Origin: Humibacillus xanthopallidus
GTDB lineage: Bacteria > Actinomycetota > Actinomycetes > Actinomycetales > Dermatophilaceae
Direction of reading: 5' to 3'
Assembly: GCF_006716675.1 (NCBI RefSeq)
Contig: NZ_VFPM01000003.1
Span: forward strand, 868,001 to 932,000
DNA: 64,000 nt
Under the pieces are notes generated by a model. It was given only the letters and a program-made list of their open reading frames with translations. It did not search any database and was not told the DNA's origin. Position numbers and translations under genes: made by a program. Shown piece by piece: positions 63,891-64,000 of the stretch; position 1 is the stretch's first letter, and the number at the start of each line of letters is the position of its first letter.

Positions 63891-64000
63891 CGACGCTCCT
63901 CGCTGACGACCCGCGCGCAGGGTCGTTCCGACCCCGAGTGGACGTCATCGAACCTAGACCCGAAGAGGCATCGCGGTCAGCGGAATCCATGACTCCAACG

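Overview
The window is a dense, high-GC (roughly 70 percent by eye) bacterial chromosome segment. NrdR with a class II NrdJ, LexA with a divergent LysM protein, a DUF6318 lipoprotein, a DUF222/13E12-type HNH protein and many leaderless starts (TANNNT box 6-7 nt before ATG/GTG) point to an actinobacterium. Micrococcales, perhaps Intrasporangiaceae, is my inference. I found no rRNA, tRNA, CRISPR array or prophage. One complete insertion sequence is present.

Layout. 1-5.5 kb: the 3' end of an ADP-ribosylglycohydrolase/phosphatase fusion, a small helical protein, a Cas4/RecB-like nuclease fused to a UPF1-type helicase, and a two-domain VOC protein. 5.5-7 kb: tandem DoxX-like membrane proteins with copied leader sequences. 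7-12 kb: a McrC-like nuclease and a McrB-like AAA+ protein on the minus strand, separated by a plus-strand Tat-exported protein. 12-14.6 kb: a DUF6318 lipoprotein coupled to a secreted PKD-like protein, and two small hypotheticals. 14.6-17 kb: an amidase gene broken by one in-frame TGA, a VOC protein and an SRPBCC protein. 17-23.2 kb: a tightly overlapped purine catabolism operon, xdhA-xdhB-xdhC-guaD. 23.2-31.2 kb: universal stress protein, ChaB/Rho-N protein, PLP decarboxylase, aldo/keto reductase, polysaccharide deacetylase lipoprotein, YihY-type membrane protein, SDR epimerase, and a paralogue of the small protein at 14.1 kb. 31.3-34.6 kb: an ISL3-family IS inserted in the apparent SOS promoter of an HNH gene. 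34.9-41.5 kb: hexapeptide protein, second aldo/keto reductase, malic enzyme, a 2-oxoacid dehydrogenase E1 alpha/E1 beta/lone lipoyl-domain operon, and a DUF2231-hemerythrin fusion. 41.6-49.3 kb: nrdJ and nrdR, a WXG100-like protein coupled to a DUF1023 hydrolase, and a LysM protein divergent from lexA. 49.3-64 kb: membrane protein, sirtuin, LysR regulator, AhpD-like protein, gamma-glutamyltransferase, cyclopropane synthase, cupin, Orn/Lys/Arg-type decarboxylase, comEC and comEA, purU, and a secreted PQQ-type beta-propeller.

The most striking signals beyond the genes are two. First, the octamer CGGCATAC/GTATGCCG occurs about 36 times by hand count, in both orientations, inside and between genes, and forces rare codons such as ATA. 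About two copies would be expected by chance. Second, the IS at 31.3-32.7 kb has inserted into a perfect 20-bp palindrome containing a canonical actinobacterial LexA box, and appears to separate the -35 and -10 elements of the HNH gene promoter.
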